A stretch of 22,426 nucleotides of DNA from Verrucomicrobiota bacterium (GCA_003218525.1 QHNU01000065.1:1-22426); one strand, 5' to 3'. Shown: positions 1 to 9,237, numbered from the stretch's first letter. Notes: a model not told the origin generated them from the sequence alone. Numbers and translations are program-made.

Positions 1-104
1 TGCAAGTAATCACGCGGAAACCAGTCGAACCGAGCGAGAACGAGCAGCGATTCAATCCGCGGGCGCGAAGCGCGAAATTACGAGTTGCCGAAAAATTAGG
101 ATGA
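1..104 (+). CDS. rsmH: RsmH, 16S rRNA (cytosine(1402)-N(4))-methyltransferase, C-terminal end only
   Basis: Only the last 33 codons are present (reading frame from base 3, stop TGA at 102-104). The visible tail reads VITRKPVEPS, then NPRARSAKLRVAEK. This matches the typical RsmH/MraW C-terminus (TRKP...NPRSRSAKLR...E). The family N4-methylates C1402 of 16S rRNA in the cytoplasm and usually lies just upstream of ftsL in dcw clusters, as here. Its stop overlaps the start of the next gene (ATGA), so the two are probably translationally coupled. The catalytic domain lies outside the window, so identification rests on the short tail plus gene order. Confidence 0.85.
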   Translation, partial: QVITRKPVEPSENEQRFNPRARSAKLRVAEKLG

Positions 105-466
105 GCACACGCGGCAAGAATGTGAACCAAGTCGATGCCGCATCGTTCGCCCGCTGGATCGTGATTACCGGATTTCTGGCTTTAGCCGGTCTTTGTTACG
201 TTTATCTCACGCTCCAGTTACACCGGCTCGGTGATCGTAAGAAAATGTTGGAGACAGAACTGGCGAACATGCGCACGGAAAATGATTTGGCCAGCGTCCA
301 GACTACCGCGCTGACTTCGCGGAGCGCCCTGCAACGCCGGCTGAAAGAGGGTTATCTGAAAATGGTTCCGATCACGGAGCAAAGTATTGTGCGGCTCGCT
401 CCCATTCGACCGGCGACAGACGAGGATGCCATCCGACCGGTGGCGAATGATCGAATCGGCAAATGA
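101..466 (+). CDS. ftsL: FtsL-like bitopic division protein
   Basis: This 121-residue protein has a short cytoplasmic N-terminus, one hydrophobic segment at about residues 17-38, then a heptad-like charged stretch (about 40-85) expected to form a periplasmic coiled coil. That is the FtsL/DivIC plan. Known FtsL forms a complex with FtsQ and FtsB and helps activate FtsW-FtsI. Sequence conservation in FtsL is very low, so the call rests on topology, size and position between rsmH and ftsI. The start overlaps the rsmH stop by ATGA, and the stop overlaps the ftsI start in the same way. The C-terminal 35 residues are Pro/Arg/Asp-rich and look unstructured. No separate FtsB candidate is visible in the window. 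Confidence 0.75.
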   Translation: MSTRGKNVNQVDAASFARWIVITGFLALAGLCYVYLTLQLHRLGDRKKMLETELANMRTENDLASVQTTALTSRSALQRRLKEGYLKMVPITEQSIVRLAPIRPATDEDAIRPVANDRIGK

Positions 467-2232
467 GATGGAATGGACGGACTCGGTGCGCGCTAGTCTG
501 CGTTGGTTTTGTCGCGCTCTTTAGCGCGTTCTCTTTTCGACTCGTTTATCTCCAGCTGATTAAGCACGACGAGTATGCGGGTCTGGCCGCGGAGAAACAT
601 GTCTACAAACAACCGATTTACGCTGGGCGCGGCCTCATTGCAGACGCTACCGGCGAGGTCCTCGCCCGCAATGTACCGGTGGAAACGGTCGTGGCGGACA
701 CATCCCATTTAAACAAGGAGAGGCTGGCCGAAGCCGTCGCGCTGCTGAGTCGCGAATTAAACCTCGAGGCGGACGAACTGGCGGAAAAACTCGGGAGCGA
801 CCGGCGCTACGTGGTGTTGAAACGCCAAGTGCCGCAATCAGCAGCCGACGCGCTTCGGGCCAAGCTGCGCAGACAGAATTTGCGCGGCATTTATTTCGAG
901 CACGACTCGACTCGGATCTATCCGAATGGCTCGATGCTCTGTCACGTCATCGGGTTCACCGATTTCGATCACAAGGGAATTCAGGGTGTCGAAGCATCGA
1001 TGGATGAATATCTGCGCGGCCAAGACGGCTATCGTTACATCGAGCATAATCGCGCCGGGCAGGAGATCGTGCTCTACCGCGGACAGGAACGGGCCCCTCG
1101 GGATGGTTATCAGGTTCACCTAACCGTCGATCTCAATTTGCAGAATATCGTGGAGAACGAAATCGACGCCGCAGTCCGGGAATTTAGCCCGCAGAAAGCG
1201 ACCGTCATCCTCATGCGTCCGCAAACGGGCGAGATTCTGGCCATGGCGAACCGGCCAGACTTTGATCTGAATCAGCGCAATACCGCTCGGCCGGAGCAGA
1301 TGAAAAATCGCGCCATCATCGATATGATGGAGCCCGGCTCGACCTTCAAAATCGTGACCGCAGCAGCAGCCTTGAACGAGAAAAAGGTGCGACCGGACAC
1401 GACAATTTTTTGCGAAAACGGGAGATGGAATTTTGGCGGCCGGCCATTGCACGACCATAAGGCATATGGCGAATTAAGCGTGCAGGATATTCTGGTGAAA
1501 TCGAGCAATATCGGCGCGGCCAAACTTGCCCTCAGCGTCGGTGACCAAAAATTCTACGAATATATTCGACGGTTCGGATTCGGTGAACGGACGGGCGTAG
1601 AATTGCCGGGTGAAATCAGTGGAATTATTCGGCCGCCGCAGAGCTGGAGTAAGATTTCGATCACACGAATTCCGATGGGACACGAAGTGGGAGTGACGCC
1701 GTTGCAAATGACGGTGGCGATGGCGACCATTGCCAATGGCGGCAAATTAATCACGCCCCGGATAGTAAAATCAGTGACCGCGGCCGATGGAAAAACGATC
1801 GCCGAATTTACGCCCCAACCGGTACGCCAGGTGATTTCGCTGCAGACGGCGCAGCAACTCAGCAATGCGTTACGCGGGGTGGTGAGTGATCGCGGGACTG
1901 CCGCCGCTGCCGCCGTCGCCGGTTTCACGATCGCGGGAAAAACAGGCACGGCCCAGAAAGTGGATCCGCACGGAGGCTATGAACACGGCAAGTACGTCGT
2001 TTCCTTCACCGGCTTTTTACCGGCTGACCATCCGGAATTTGTCGGATTAGTTGTGCTTGATGACGCGAAAACCTCCAAACCGGAGCAGAACTACGGCGGC
2101 CTGATTGCTGGTCCGATTTTTGCCCGCATCGCCGAGAAAGCGGCCCGCTACCTCGACCTTGAGCCGCATCCCGAATTGATCAAGCCGACTGCGGCAGGCC
2201 GTGTGGCTTCAACACTTGCCTCGCGGCGTTGA
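463..2232 (+). CDS. ftsI: FtsI/PBP3-type class B penicillin-binding protein (septal transpeptidase)
   Basis: The 589-residue protein has an N-terminal membrane anchor (about residues 10-33), a PBP dimerisation domain starting with the typical GRGLIAD segment, and a C-terminal transpeptidase domain. All three active-site motifs are present: S293-T-F-K296 (nucleophile Ser293), S347-S-N349, and K493-T-G495. It should crosslink septal peptidoglycan in the periplasm as partner of FtsW. No PASTA repeats follow the catalytic domain. Length is normal for FtsI. It overlaps ftsL by ATGA and is followed 19 bases later by murE. The related sporulation protein SpoVD is unlikely, because there are no PASTA domains and the neighbourhood is a standard dcw cluster. 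Confidence 0.95.
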   Translation: MRWNGRTRCALVCVGFVALFSAFSFRLVYLQLIKHDEYAGLAAEKHVYKQPIYAGRGLIADATGEVLARNVPVETVVADTSHLNKERLAEAVALLSRELNLEADELAEKLGSDRRYVVLKRQVPQSAADALRAKLRRQNLRGIYFEHDSTRIYPNGSMLCHVIGFTDFDHKGIQGVEASMDEYLRGQDGYRYIEHNRAGQEIVLYRGQERAPRDGYQVHLTVDLNLQNIVENEIDAAVREFSPQKATVILMRPQTGEILAMANRPDFDLNQRNTARPEQMKNRAIIDMMEPGSTFKIVTAAAALNEKKVRPDTTIFCENGRWNFGGRPLHDHKAYGELSVQDILVKSSNIGAAKLALSVGDQKFYEYIRRFGFGERTGVELPGEISGIIRPPQSWSKISITRIPMGHEVGVTPLQMTVAMATIANGGKLITPRIVKSVTAADGKTIAEFTPQPVRQVISLQTAQQLSNALRGVVSDRGTAAAAAVAGFTIAGKTGTAQKVDPHGGYEHGKYVVSFTGFLPADHPEFVGLVVLDDAKTSKPEQNYGGLIAGPIFARIAEKAARYLDLEPHPELIKPTAAGRVASTLASRR

Positions 2233-2251
2233 GCAGTCGTCCTCACTTTAC

Positions 2252-3730
2252 ATGCAGCTCAAGATACTTGCCCGCGCCATCTCGCCACGTCGGATCATCG
2301 GGACACTTGATCGCGAGGTGGAAAGCATCGCGTATGACTCGCGGCGAGTGCAAAGGAACGGCCTTTTCGTTGCCATTCGCGGTGAGAAAAGCGACGGCCA
2401 TCAATTCCTCGATCAAGCGATCGAGAAGGGAGCCGGCGTGATCGTGGCCGAGCGCGAAATTGTGTCCCCTCGCGCGACCTGTCTCGTGGTCGATCACACC
2501 CGGCCGGTGCTGGCCGATCTGGCGACCGCATTTTACGGGGCACCGGACCGGAAGTTGAAAATGGCAGGCGTAACCGGAACCAATGGCAAAACGACGACGA
2601 CATTCCTGATCAAACACATTTGCGAGAAAGCGGGATTGCGCTCCGGGTTGATTGGCACGGTCCAGTACGAAATCGGCGAACGCGTCATTCCGGCCACGCG
2701 TACCACCCCGGAGGCGCTGGACGTGCACGAGCTGCTCGCTCAAATGGTAAATGTCGGCTGTCGCGTCGCCGCGATGGAAGTGTCCTCGCACGCACTCGCC
2801 CAGGAACGTACACGCGGAATCGAATGGGACGTCGCCGTTTTTACAAATCTGACGCAAGACCATCTCGATTTTCACGGCACGATGGAAAATTATTTCGAGG
2901 CGAAGACAAAGTTGTTTGCGGGAATCGCTTTACAGCAGAAAAAGAAGCGCCCGGTCGCAATCATCAACATTGACGATCGCTACGGACAACAATTGGTCGA
3001 TCGCCTTGGCCAGAAAATCTCGGTCGTGACCTATGGAATGGGAACGCGTGCCGATTTTCGGGCATCGAATTACCGGACCGAATTTGCCGGCACTTCTTAT
3101 CAGCTCGACGCCAAAGGCCGGAGCTATCTCATACGCGTTCCACTCATTGGGCGGTTCAATGTCGCCAACTCGATGGCGGCGCTGGCGGCCGCGAACGCCA
3201 TCGGGGTTAACCTGCGCGACGCTGTCCTCTCGCTCGCGCGTTCACCGCAAGTCCCTGGACGTCTCGAAATAGTCCCGGCGAAACGGCAATTTCAGGTTTT
3301 TGTCGACTACGCCCACACCGATGACGCGCTCCTTAATGTCCTGAAGACCTTGCGTGAGCTCGAGCCGCGCAAATTGCTTGTCGTTTTCGGTTGCGGAGGA
3401 AATCGGGACCGACGAAAGCGCCCCCTCATGGGCCGCGTCGCCGATGAATTTGCTGATTACGCCGTCATCACTTCGGACAATCCGCGGAAAGAAAATCCCG
3501 ATTCGATCATCGCTGAAGTGGAGAAGGGATTTCGTTCGAATCATTACGAAAAAATCACCGATCGGACGGAAGCAATTGCGCGCGCCGTCGCCTTGGCGCA
3601 GCCGCGGGACGTCGTCCTAATCGCCGGAAAAGGGCACGAAAAATATCAGGAGTTCGCCGATCACACGATTCCGTTTGATGACATCCAGGTTGCGCGCCGC
3701 GCCCTCGAAAATCAGCCCATTCAATTCTGA
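2252..3730 (+). CDS. murE: MurE, UDP-MurNAc-L-Ala-D-Glu:meso-diaminopimelate ligase
   Basis: This Mur ligase of 492 residues adds the third stem-peptide residue in the cytoplasm. It shows the substrate-domain YDSR near residue 30, the P-loop GTNGKT with Lys113, the T151-T-P-E substrate motif, the segment EAK218 that should hold the carbamylated Lys, and D409-N-P-R412. The DNPR motif is the known signature for meso-DAP rather than Lys specificity, so the wall is predicted to be DAP type. I chose ATG 2252 because the domain begins immediately after it. A longer frame from 2201 would run into ftsI. No good Shine-Dalgarno is seen before 2252. It overlaps murF by one base (TGATG). Confidence 0.95.
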   Translation: MQLKILARAISPRRIIGTLDREVESIAYDSRRVQRNGLFVAIRGEKSDGHQFLDQAIEKGAGVIVAEREIVSPRATCLVVDHTRPVLADLATAFYGAPDRKLKMAGVTGTNGKTTTTFLIKHICEKAGLRSGLIGTVQYEIGERVIPATRTTPEALDVHELLAQMVNVGCRVAAMEVSSHALAQERTRGIEWDVAVFTNLTQDHLDFHGTMENYFEAKTKLFAGIALQQKKKRPVAIINIDDRYGQQLVDRLGQKISVVTYGMGTRADFRASNYRTEFAGTSYQLDAKGRSYLIRVPLIGRFNVANSMAALAAANAIGVNLRDAVLSLARSPQVPGRLEIVPAKRQFQVFVDYAHTDDALLNVLKTLRELEPRKLLVVFGCGGNRDRRKRPLMGRVADEFADYAVITSDNPRKENPDSIIAEVEKGFRSNHYEKITDRTEAIARAVALAQPRDVVLIAGKGHEKYQEFADHTIPFDDIQVARRALENQPIQF

Positions 3731-5118
3731 TGGAACGTCTTTCCTTATCGAAGATCGCGGAATTCGCCGGCGCGCAAATCACGTGTGGATCTGCCGAAAC
3801 AGCAATCGAGCGCGTCAGCACCGACTCGCGGACGATCAAGCCGGGCGAATTATTCGTTGCTCTGCGTGGTGAAAACTTCGACGCGCACAATTTCCTTGAG
3901 CAAGTCGCAAAATCCGGCGCCGCGGGCGCGATCGCGGGAGAGGAAGTTTCGGCCAGGCTGCCTCCCGAATTTGCCATCCTCCGGACCGACGACACACTGG
4001 CCGCTTACCAGAATCTCGCTGCCAATTATCGAAAGACTCTGCCGCTAAAAGTTCTCTGCATCACCGGCAGCAATGGCAAAACATCGACCAAAGATTTTGC
4101 CGCGGCCATTCTCGGCCGCGCCTACCGCGTCACTAAAACAGAGGGCAATTTCAACAATCACGTCGGGTTGCCGCGGACGATTCTGCAAGCCAATCGGGAA
4201 GATCAGTTCGCCGTTTGGGAGATTGGTATGAATCATCCCGGTGAAATCGCAGCTTTGGCGCGCATCGCCTCGCCTGACGCGGCGCTCGTCACCAACGTTG
4301 GGATCGCGCACATCGAGTTTATGGGATCGCGCGAAGCGATTGCGCAGGAAAAAGGGACCCTCGCCGAAGCAGTGAGTGCCGGCGGTTTTGTGATCTTGAA
4401 CGCGGATGATCCATTCAGCGCCAGCATGGTCAAGCGCCTGCGTGCGCGAGTCATTCTGGCCGGGATCGAGTCCGGCGCAATTCATGCCGAAGACGTCCAG
4501 CAGACGTCGGCCGGCAGCGAATTCAGCATTATTGAAGGCGCCCACCGCTGCCGCGCGCAGTTGCCTGTGCCCGGTTCGCACATGGTGCAGAACGCGATGC
4601 TGGCGGTGGCCGCCGGCCGCGCCTTCGGCGTCTCACTCGAGGACTGCGCCGCCGGTCTTGCCGCTACCCCGCTCACAAAAGCTCGTCTCCAGATTCGCGA
4701 GATTAACGGCGTTCAATTCATCGACGACAGCTACAACGCCAATCCCGATTCGATGAAAGCTGCTCTGCGGACGCTGATGGAACTGGAAAGCGACGGGAAA
4801 CGCATCGCTGTTCTTGGAAAAATGCTGGAGCTCGGCGCCGAATCAGATCGCGGTCATCAAGAAGTAGGCGAAGCAGCAGCGACATTTGGCATCGATTATC
4901 TGATCGCCCTTGGCGACGACGCGATTGCGCAGGCGGCCCGACACGCCGGACTCGCCAGCGCAAGTGTTGCGTCCAGCGCGAGTCAAGCGGCCGAGATGTT
5001 GAGCGACATCGTGTCCGCTGGCGATCTCATTTTGGTCAAGGGCAGTCGATCCGCGCGTACCGAACTGGTGATCGAGGAATTCGCAAAGCTTCAACCGGCC
5101 GGAGGAAACGGGCGATGA
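3730..5118 (+). CDS. murF: MurF, UDP-MurNAc-tripeptide:D-alanyl-D-alanine ligase
   Basis: This 462-residue cytoplasmic ligase attaches D-Ala-D-Ala (the product of Ddl, encoded downstream) to the UDP-MurNAc-tripeptide. Visible features are the N-terminal STDSRTIKPGELFVAL block typical of MurF, the P-loop GSNGKTSTKD with Lys117, EIGMNHPGEI in the central domain, and D332-DSYNANPDS, a MurF hallmark in the C-terminal domain. Length is normal. Its ATG shares one base with the murE stop, and its stop overlaps the mraY start (ATGA), so it lies in a tightly coupled run of genes. Nothing unusual was seen. Confidence 0.96.
   Translation: MERLSLSKIAEFAGAQITCGSAETAIERVSTDSRTIKPGELFVALRGENFDAHNFLEQVAKSGAAGAIAGEEVSARLPPEFAILRTDDTLAAYQNLAANYRKTLPLKVLCITGSNGKTSTKDFAAAILGRAYRVTKTEGNFNNHVGLPRTILQANREDQFAVWEIGMNHPGEIAALARIASPDAALVTNVGIAHIEFMGSREAIAQEKGTLAEAVSAGGFVILNADDPFSASMVKRLRARVILAGIESGAIHAEDVQQTSAGSEFSIIEGAHRCRAQLPVPGSHMVQNAMLAVAAGRAFGVSLEDCAAGLAATPLTKARLQIREINGVQFIDDSYNANPDSMKAALRTLMELESDGKRIAVLGKMLELGAESDRGHQEVGEAAATFGIDYLIALGDDAIAQAARHAGLASASVASSASQAAEMLSDIVSAGDLILVKGSRSARTELVIEEFAKLQPAGGNGR
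5101..5105 (+). promoter_or_regulatory. Ribosome binding site of mraY
   Basis: GGAGG lies inside the end of murF, 9 bases before the ATG at 5115. Two tandem ATGs (5115 and 5118) are available. The spacing fits either, with 5115 preferred because it gives the usual ATGA overlap. Several neighbouring genes lack such a strong site. Confidence 0.6.
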
Positions 5119-6215
5119 TGTACTACCTTCATCGGCTGAGCGACCAGATCGGCGGTTTCAACGTGTTCTTTTATGTCACGTTTCGGGCCGTGGCCGCGGC
5201 TGTCACGGCATTCGTTCTCTCGCTCGTTTTCGGAAATTTTATCATCCGCAAATTGATCTCGCTCAAGATCGGTCAGCCGATCCGGACCCGGGAAGAAGTG
5301 CGCCGGCTGGCCAAATTGCACGGCGGAAAACAGGGCACTCCCACCATGGGTGGAGTGTTGATCATCGGGGCCGTCGTCGCCTCCGGCCTGCTCTGGGCGC
5401 GGCTCGATAATCGCTTCGTCTGGCTCGCCATTTTCAGTTTGGTTTACCTCGGCACGCTCGGTTTCGTTGACGATTATCTCAAAGTAACGAAAAAGAAATC
5501 GGACGGCGTCAGTGGTCGCGTGAAACTGGCCGCCCAATTGCTGCTGGCCTTAATCGTCGCCCTGGTTTTTCTCACGAGTCCGCTTCTCCAGGTCCAAGCG
5601 CGTTCGCTTTATCTGCCGTTTTTCAAAGCGCCGGTCATCACGAACATGGGTTGGTTCACCATTCTGTTTTTCGCGCTCGTCATCGTTGGATCATCAAACG
5701 CGGTGAATCTGACTGATGGTCTGGATGGGCTGGCCATTGGTTGTACGGTAACGGTGGCGCTGGCTTACGCGTTTCTTTCCTATGCCGCTGGGAATTTCCG
5801 CATCGCGGAATACTTGCAGGTTCCGTTCTATCCATTTAGCGGCGAACTGACGGTGATTTGCGCGGCCCTGGTCGGCGCTGGACTCGGCTTTCTTTGGTTC
5901 AATTGTTTTCCGGCAAAAGTTTTCATGGGCGATACCGGCTCGCTCGCGATTGGCGGAATGATCGGAGTGGTCGCGATTTGTTGTAAACAAGAACTGCTGC
6001 TGGCGGTTGTTGGTGGGGTCTTCGTAATCGAAGCCGTCTCTGTCATTCTCCAGGTGCTCAGTTTTCAGCTGACCGGCCGGAGGATTTTCGTGATGTCACC
6101 GATCCACCATCATTTCGAACTGGTCGGGTGGAAGGAGAACACGGTCATCGTGCGGTTTTGGATTCTCTCCGCTGTCTTTGCCCTTCTCGGCCTGGCGACA
6201 TTAAAATTGCGATGA
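5115..6215 (+). CDS. mraY: MraY, phospho-N-acetylmuramoyl-pentapeptide transferase
   Basis: This 366-residue polytopic membrane enzyme transfers phospho-MurNAc-pentapeptide to undecaprenyl phosphate, giving lipid I. About ten hydrophobic segments are apparent. Family motifs are present in order: GKQGTPTMGG near the N-terminus, D119-D120-YLK, N198-LTDGLDG, G272-DTGS, and H331-HHFE in the last cytoplasmic loop. Together these carry the Mg2+- and nucleotide-binding aspartates and the HHH motif expected of an active MraY. Length is normal. It overlaps murF upstream and murD downstream by ATGA. Confidence 0.97.
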   Translation: MMYYLHRLSDQIGGFNVFFYVTFRAVAAAVTAFVLSLVFGNFIIRKLISLKIGQPIRTREEVRRLAKLHGGKQGTPTMGGVLIIGAVVASGLLWARLDNRFVWLAIFSLVYLGTLGFVDDYLKVTKKKSDGVSGRVKLAAQLLLALIVALVFLTSPLLQVQARSLYLPFFKAPVITNMGWFTILFFALVIVGSSNAVNLTDGLDGLAIGCTVTVALAYAFLSYAAGNFRIAEYLQVPFYPFSGELTVICAALVGAGLGFLWFNCFPAKVFMGDTGSLAIGGMIGVVAICCKQELLLAVVGGVFVIEAVSVILQVLSFQLTGRRIFVMSPIHHHFELVGWKENTVIVRFWILSAVFALLGLATLKLR

Positions 6216-7543
6216 ACGCGCGCTACCAAAACAAGAATGCGGTTGTTCTCGGCGCCGGCCTGAGCGGAACAGCGGCGGCGTTGCTGCTGAAATCCAACGG
6301 CGCGGACGTAACCGTGCTCGACAGCGCGGATGAGATAAAGTTGTTAAAATCCACCATCGATAACCTTCGCGCCAATGGCGTGCGGGTGATCACGGGAGCA
6401 GCGGCCGATCAGAATCGCGACCTTTATGATTTGATTGTACTAAGCCCCGGTATCGATCCCGACTCGCATCTTGCCCAGAATTTCGCGTCGCAAAAGAGCG
6501 AAATGATGGGCGAACTGGAGCTCGGGTGGCTATTTTGCGAGCGCCCCGTCATCGCGATCACCGGCACCAACGGCAAAACGACGACCACAGAATTGATCGC
6601 GCAAATGTTGAACGCATGCAGCCAGCGAACAATTGCCTGTGGCAATATTGGAAAGCCCCTCACTCGGGTCGTGCGCGATCAATCGAAGTTTGATGTGCTC
6701 ACGGTTGAGGTCAGTTCCTTCCAACTGGAGACGATTAAGAGTTTTCGACCGACGATCGCGGTTTGGCTCAATTTCGCACCTGATCATCTCGATCGCTATT
6801 CATCAGTCAGCGAGTATCGCGCGGCCAAGCTCCGCATTTTCGAGAACCAAACGGCGGATGACGTCGCCGTCGTGAACGCGAGCGAAAACGTTCCACAGAT
6901 CCGCGGACAGAGAGTCACATTCAGTGCTTACAATGATCAAGCGGACTTTCGGCTCTCCGGTAACACGATCTATTTTCAAAACAGGCCAGTGTTGCCCTTG
7001 GTCGAGGCGAAGCTGCGGGGTTCCCATAATATTGAAAACCTGATGGCGACGCTGGCGACCGGCCATGCCCGCGGACTCTCGTTCGAGCAAATGGTCCCGC
7101 CGTTGTGCCGATATGAGCCGCAGCCGCATCGATGCGAATTTGTGCGGACCGTTTCTGGCGTTGACTACGTGAACGATTCGAAAGCGACGAATCTCGATGC
7201 GGTTGAAAAAGCATTGGTGGCGCAAACCAAACCGGTGGTGTTAATCGCAGGCGGGAAAGACAAGGGCTTCGATTTTCGACCGCTGCAAGGCCTCGTGAAG
7301 GAGAAAGCGCGCGCCGCCATTCTCATTGGCGAAATGGCTGAGCGCATTCGGCAGGACTGGTCCGAGGCGACACGGTGCGAACTTGCCGCTTCCCTGCCTG
7401 AAGCGGTCGAACGGGCCCACGCCATCGCGCAACCGGGCGAGGTCGTGTTGTTTTCACCCGGGACCTCTTCTTTCGACATGTTCAAAAGCTACGCTGATCG
7501 GGGCGATCAGTTTCGTTCGCTCGTCCGTGCTCTGCCCAAATGA
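6212..7543 (+). CDS. murD: MurD, UDP-MurNAc-L-alanine:D-glutamate ligase
   Basis: This cytoplasmic ligase of 443 residues adds D-Glu. It has the N-terminal Rossmann-like VVLGAGLSG (about residues 11-19), the P-loop GTNGKTTT with Lys122, the NFAPDHLDRY segment typical of MurD, the VNDSKATN motif, and a C-terminal FSPGTSSFDMF block. I chose ATG 6212 because it overlaps the mraY stop as ATGA and leaves a normal N-terminus. A frame extending back to 6128 lies within mraY and adds 28 residues without family resemblance. It is coupled by ATGA to the LysM gene downstream. Confidence 0.96.
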   Translation: MNARYQNKNAVVLGAGLSGTAAALLLKSNGADVTVLDSADEIKLLKSTIDNLRANGVRVITGAAADQNRDLYDLIVLSPGIDPDSHLAQNFASQKSEMMGELELGWLFCERPVIAITGTNGKTTTTELIAQMLNACSQRTIACGNIGKPLTRVVRDQSKFDVLTVEVSSFQLETIKSFRPTIAVWLNFAPDHLDRYSSVSEYRAAKLRIFENQTADDVAVVNASENVPQIRGQRVTFSAYNDQADFRLSGNTIYFQNRPVLPLVEAKLRGSHNIENLMATLATGHARGLSFEQMVPPLCRYEPQPHRCEFVRTVSGVDYVNDSKATNLDAVEKALVAQTKPVVLIAGGKDKGFDFRPLQGLVKEKARAAILIGEMAERIRQDWSEATRCELAASLPEAVERAHAIAQPGEVVLFSPGTSSFDMFKSYADRGDQFRSLVRALPK

Positions 7544-8088
7544 AAATGAAACTCCCGCAGCTCCCGCGAATCGCTCCGCCGAAAAAGCGATTGCGCGCCG
7601 CCGCGCGACGCGCAACTGCGCCGACTTCCGACTTTGAGGACATGTCGGAGCCGAACATGAAATTGTCGCGTGCGCTCTTGATCGTACTGGTTCTGCACAT
7701 CGTTGCGGTTGCAGGAATCATTGCGTTCAACGCAATCAAGAGCCGGCAAGGCTCAATTCCTGCCCCGACGACGAGCGCCGGTGCAAAATTGAAACCGCAG
7801 CCGTCAACCTTGGCCACTCCGTTTCTCACCCATCATGAAGATGCTGATCCAGCGCAGTCAGTTTCGGCCGGAGCCAAGAGCGACAAGAGAACAAAACCAA
7901 CCGAGTCGCCCCTACCGGAGGGTGCGAAGTATTACACCGTGGCCAAGGGCGATAACCCCGTCACCATCGCAAAAAAATTCAAAGTGTCCTACGACGACTT
8001 GCTCGCCGCCAACCACATTGATGATCCGCGCAAGTTAAAGATTGGCCAGAAACTGATCATTCCAGCGAAGAAAGCGAAGAAAGGCTGA
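7540..8088 (+). CDS. Membrane-anchored LysM-domain protein within the dcw operon
   Basis: The 182-residue protein has a basic, Pro-rich N-terminal part (1-40), one hydrophobic segment (about 45-65), a Pro/Ser/Thr/Lys-rich linker (66-128) and one C-terminal LysM domain (about 130-176: YYTVAKGDNPVTIAKKF ... LKIGQKLIIPAK). The N-terminal basic residues suggest N-in, C-out topology, which puts the LysM domain in the periplasm. LysM domains bind GlcNAc-containing glycans such as peptidoglycan. The gene overlaps murD (ATGA) and ftsW (TGATG), so it is made with the septal wall machinery. It is not a standard member of the dcw set. A scaffold or wall-sensing role in division is inference. No catalytic domain is visible. 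Confidence 0.85.
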   Translation: MKMKLPQLPRIAPPKKRLRAAARRATAPTSDFEDMSEPNMKLSRALLIVLVLHIVAVAGIIAFNAIKSRQGSIPAPTTSAGAKLKPQPSTLATPFLTHHEDADPAQSVSAGAKSDKRTKPTESPLPEGAKYYTVAKGDNPVTIAKKFKVSYDDLLAANHIDDPRKLKIGQKLIIPAKKAKKG

Positions 8089-9230
8089 TGCATCGAAAAA
8101 GCGCACATTTTCTCTTTCTGGCTGTGCTCGGAATGCTGGTCATCGGCATCGTGATGCTTTTCAGCACCAGCGCCTTTGCCCGGGATGCGCACGGTGACGT
8201 TTATTTTTTCATCAAACGGCAGGCCATCTGGCTTGGGATCGGACTGACGGCGTGCATCGCTGCGACGCTGGTTGACTATCATTTTTGGCAACGCACCTGG
8301 TGGCTTTGGTTTGTCGTCGCGCTGGGCACGCTCGCTCTTTGTTTTGTGCCGCATCTCGGGATGCGTATCAATGGGTCCCGGCGCTGGGTTGGTGCGGGGC
8401 CGATCACCTTTCAACCATCGGAGATTGCGAAGATCGCGGCGGTTTTTTTCCTAGCCTGGTGGTTTGCACGTTTCGAGAAAAGGAGCGCGAATTTGATTTA
8501 TGGTTTCGCTGTTCCTCTCATTTTCGTTGCGCTAGTCGTTTCACTGATCATCACGGAGGTGGATCTCGGCACGACCGCACTTATCGGCGCGACCACTTTT
8601 GTCATCATGTTCGTTGCCGGGACAAACTCAATTTTACTTGGCACATTGTCGGCCGGCGGGCTGGTGGGACTGCTCTGCGTCGCTTCTTGGATGCCGGAGC
8701 GAATGAGCCGGTTGCTGGCATTCATGCATCCGGAAAATTACAAGCAGGACGCGGGCTTGCAGCAAATGCAGGCGCTGATCGCCTGGGGTAGCGGAGGGAT
8801 GGAGGGTCTCGGGCTCGGCAACGGCCGTCAAAAAATGCTCTACCTGCCTTACGCCCACACCGACTTCATCTTTCCGATGATTGGCGAGGAGCTGGGGCTG
8901 CGAGTGAGTCTCCTCGTCATATTTCTGTTCATCGTCATCATCGTATGTGGAATGATGATCGCGCTGCATGCGAAGGATCGCTTCGGTCTATTGCTCGGCT
9001 GCGGCCTCGTTTCGCTGCTCGCCTTACAAGCAGCGCTAAACATCGGCGTCACCACCTCTCTGTTGCCGAATAAAGGATTGCCTCTGCCATTTATCAGTTA
9101 TGGCGGGTCAAACCTGGCCGCCTGCCTGTTCGGCATTGGAATTCTGTTGAATATTTATCGCCAGGCCAAGCTCGAACCGGAATCTAAAACCCGCGTCGCA
9201 ATGCAGGCACGCGTCACGCCTCGAATTTGA
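8088..9230 (+). CDS. ftsW: FtsW, septal SEDS-family peptidoglycan glycosyltransferase
   Basis: This 380-residue membrane protein of the SEDS family polymerises lipid II glycan at the septum together with FtsI. About ten hydrophobic segments are visible. Conserved blocks include NGSRRWVG...FQPSEIAK (from about residue 94), HTDFIF with Asp259 (the position of the proposed catalytic Asp of SEDS proteins) followed by GEELG, and the C-terminal LPFISYGGSN. The C-terminal tail after the last membrane segment is short. Co-location with ftsI, murG and ftsQAZ favours FtsW over the elongation paralogue RodA. It shares one base with the LysM gene and is 7 bases from murG. Confidence 0.94.
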   Translation: MHRKSAHFLFLAVLGMLVIGIVMLFSTSAFARDAHGDVYFFIKRQAIWLGIGLTACIAATLVDYHFWQRTWWLWFVVALGTLALCFVPHLGMRINGSRRWVGAGPITFQPSEIAKIAAVFFLAWWFARFEKRSANLIYGFAVPLIFVALVVSLIITEVDLGTTALIGATTFVIMFVAGTNSILLGTLSAGGLVGLLCVASWMPERMSRLLAFMHPENYKQDAGLQQMQALIAWGSGGMEGLGLGNGRQKMLYLPYAHTDFIFPMIGEELGLRVSLLVIFLFIVIIVCGMMIALHAKDRFGLLLGCGLVSLLALQAALNIGVTTSLLPNKGLPLPFISYGGSNLAACLFGIGILLNIYRQAKLEPESKTRVAMQARVTPRI

Positions 9231-9237
9231 AACGAAA

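Noticed and set aside
2201..2251. Longer start for murE
   Set aside because: The added 17 codons lie mostly inside ftsI and do not resemble a MurE N-terminus; ATG 2252 begins the domain.
6128..6211. Longer start for murD
   Set aside because: The added codons lie wholly within mraY, while ATG 6212 gives the ATGA overlap seen elsewhere in the operon.
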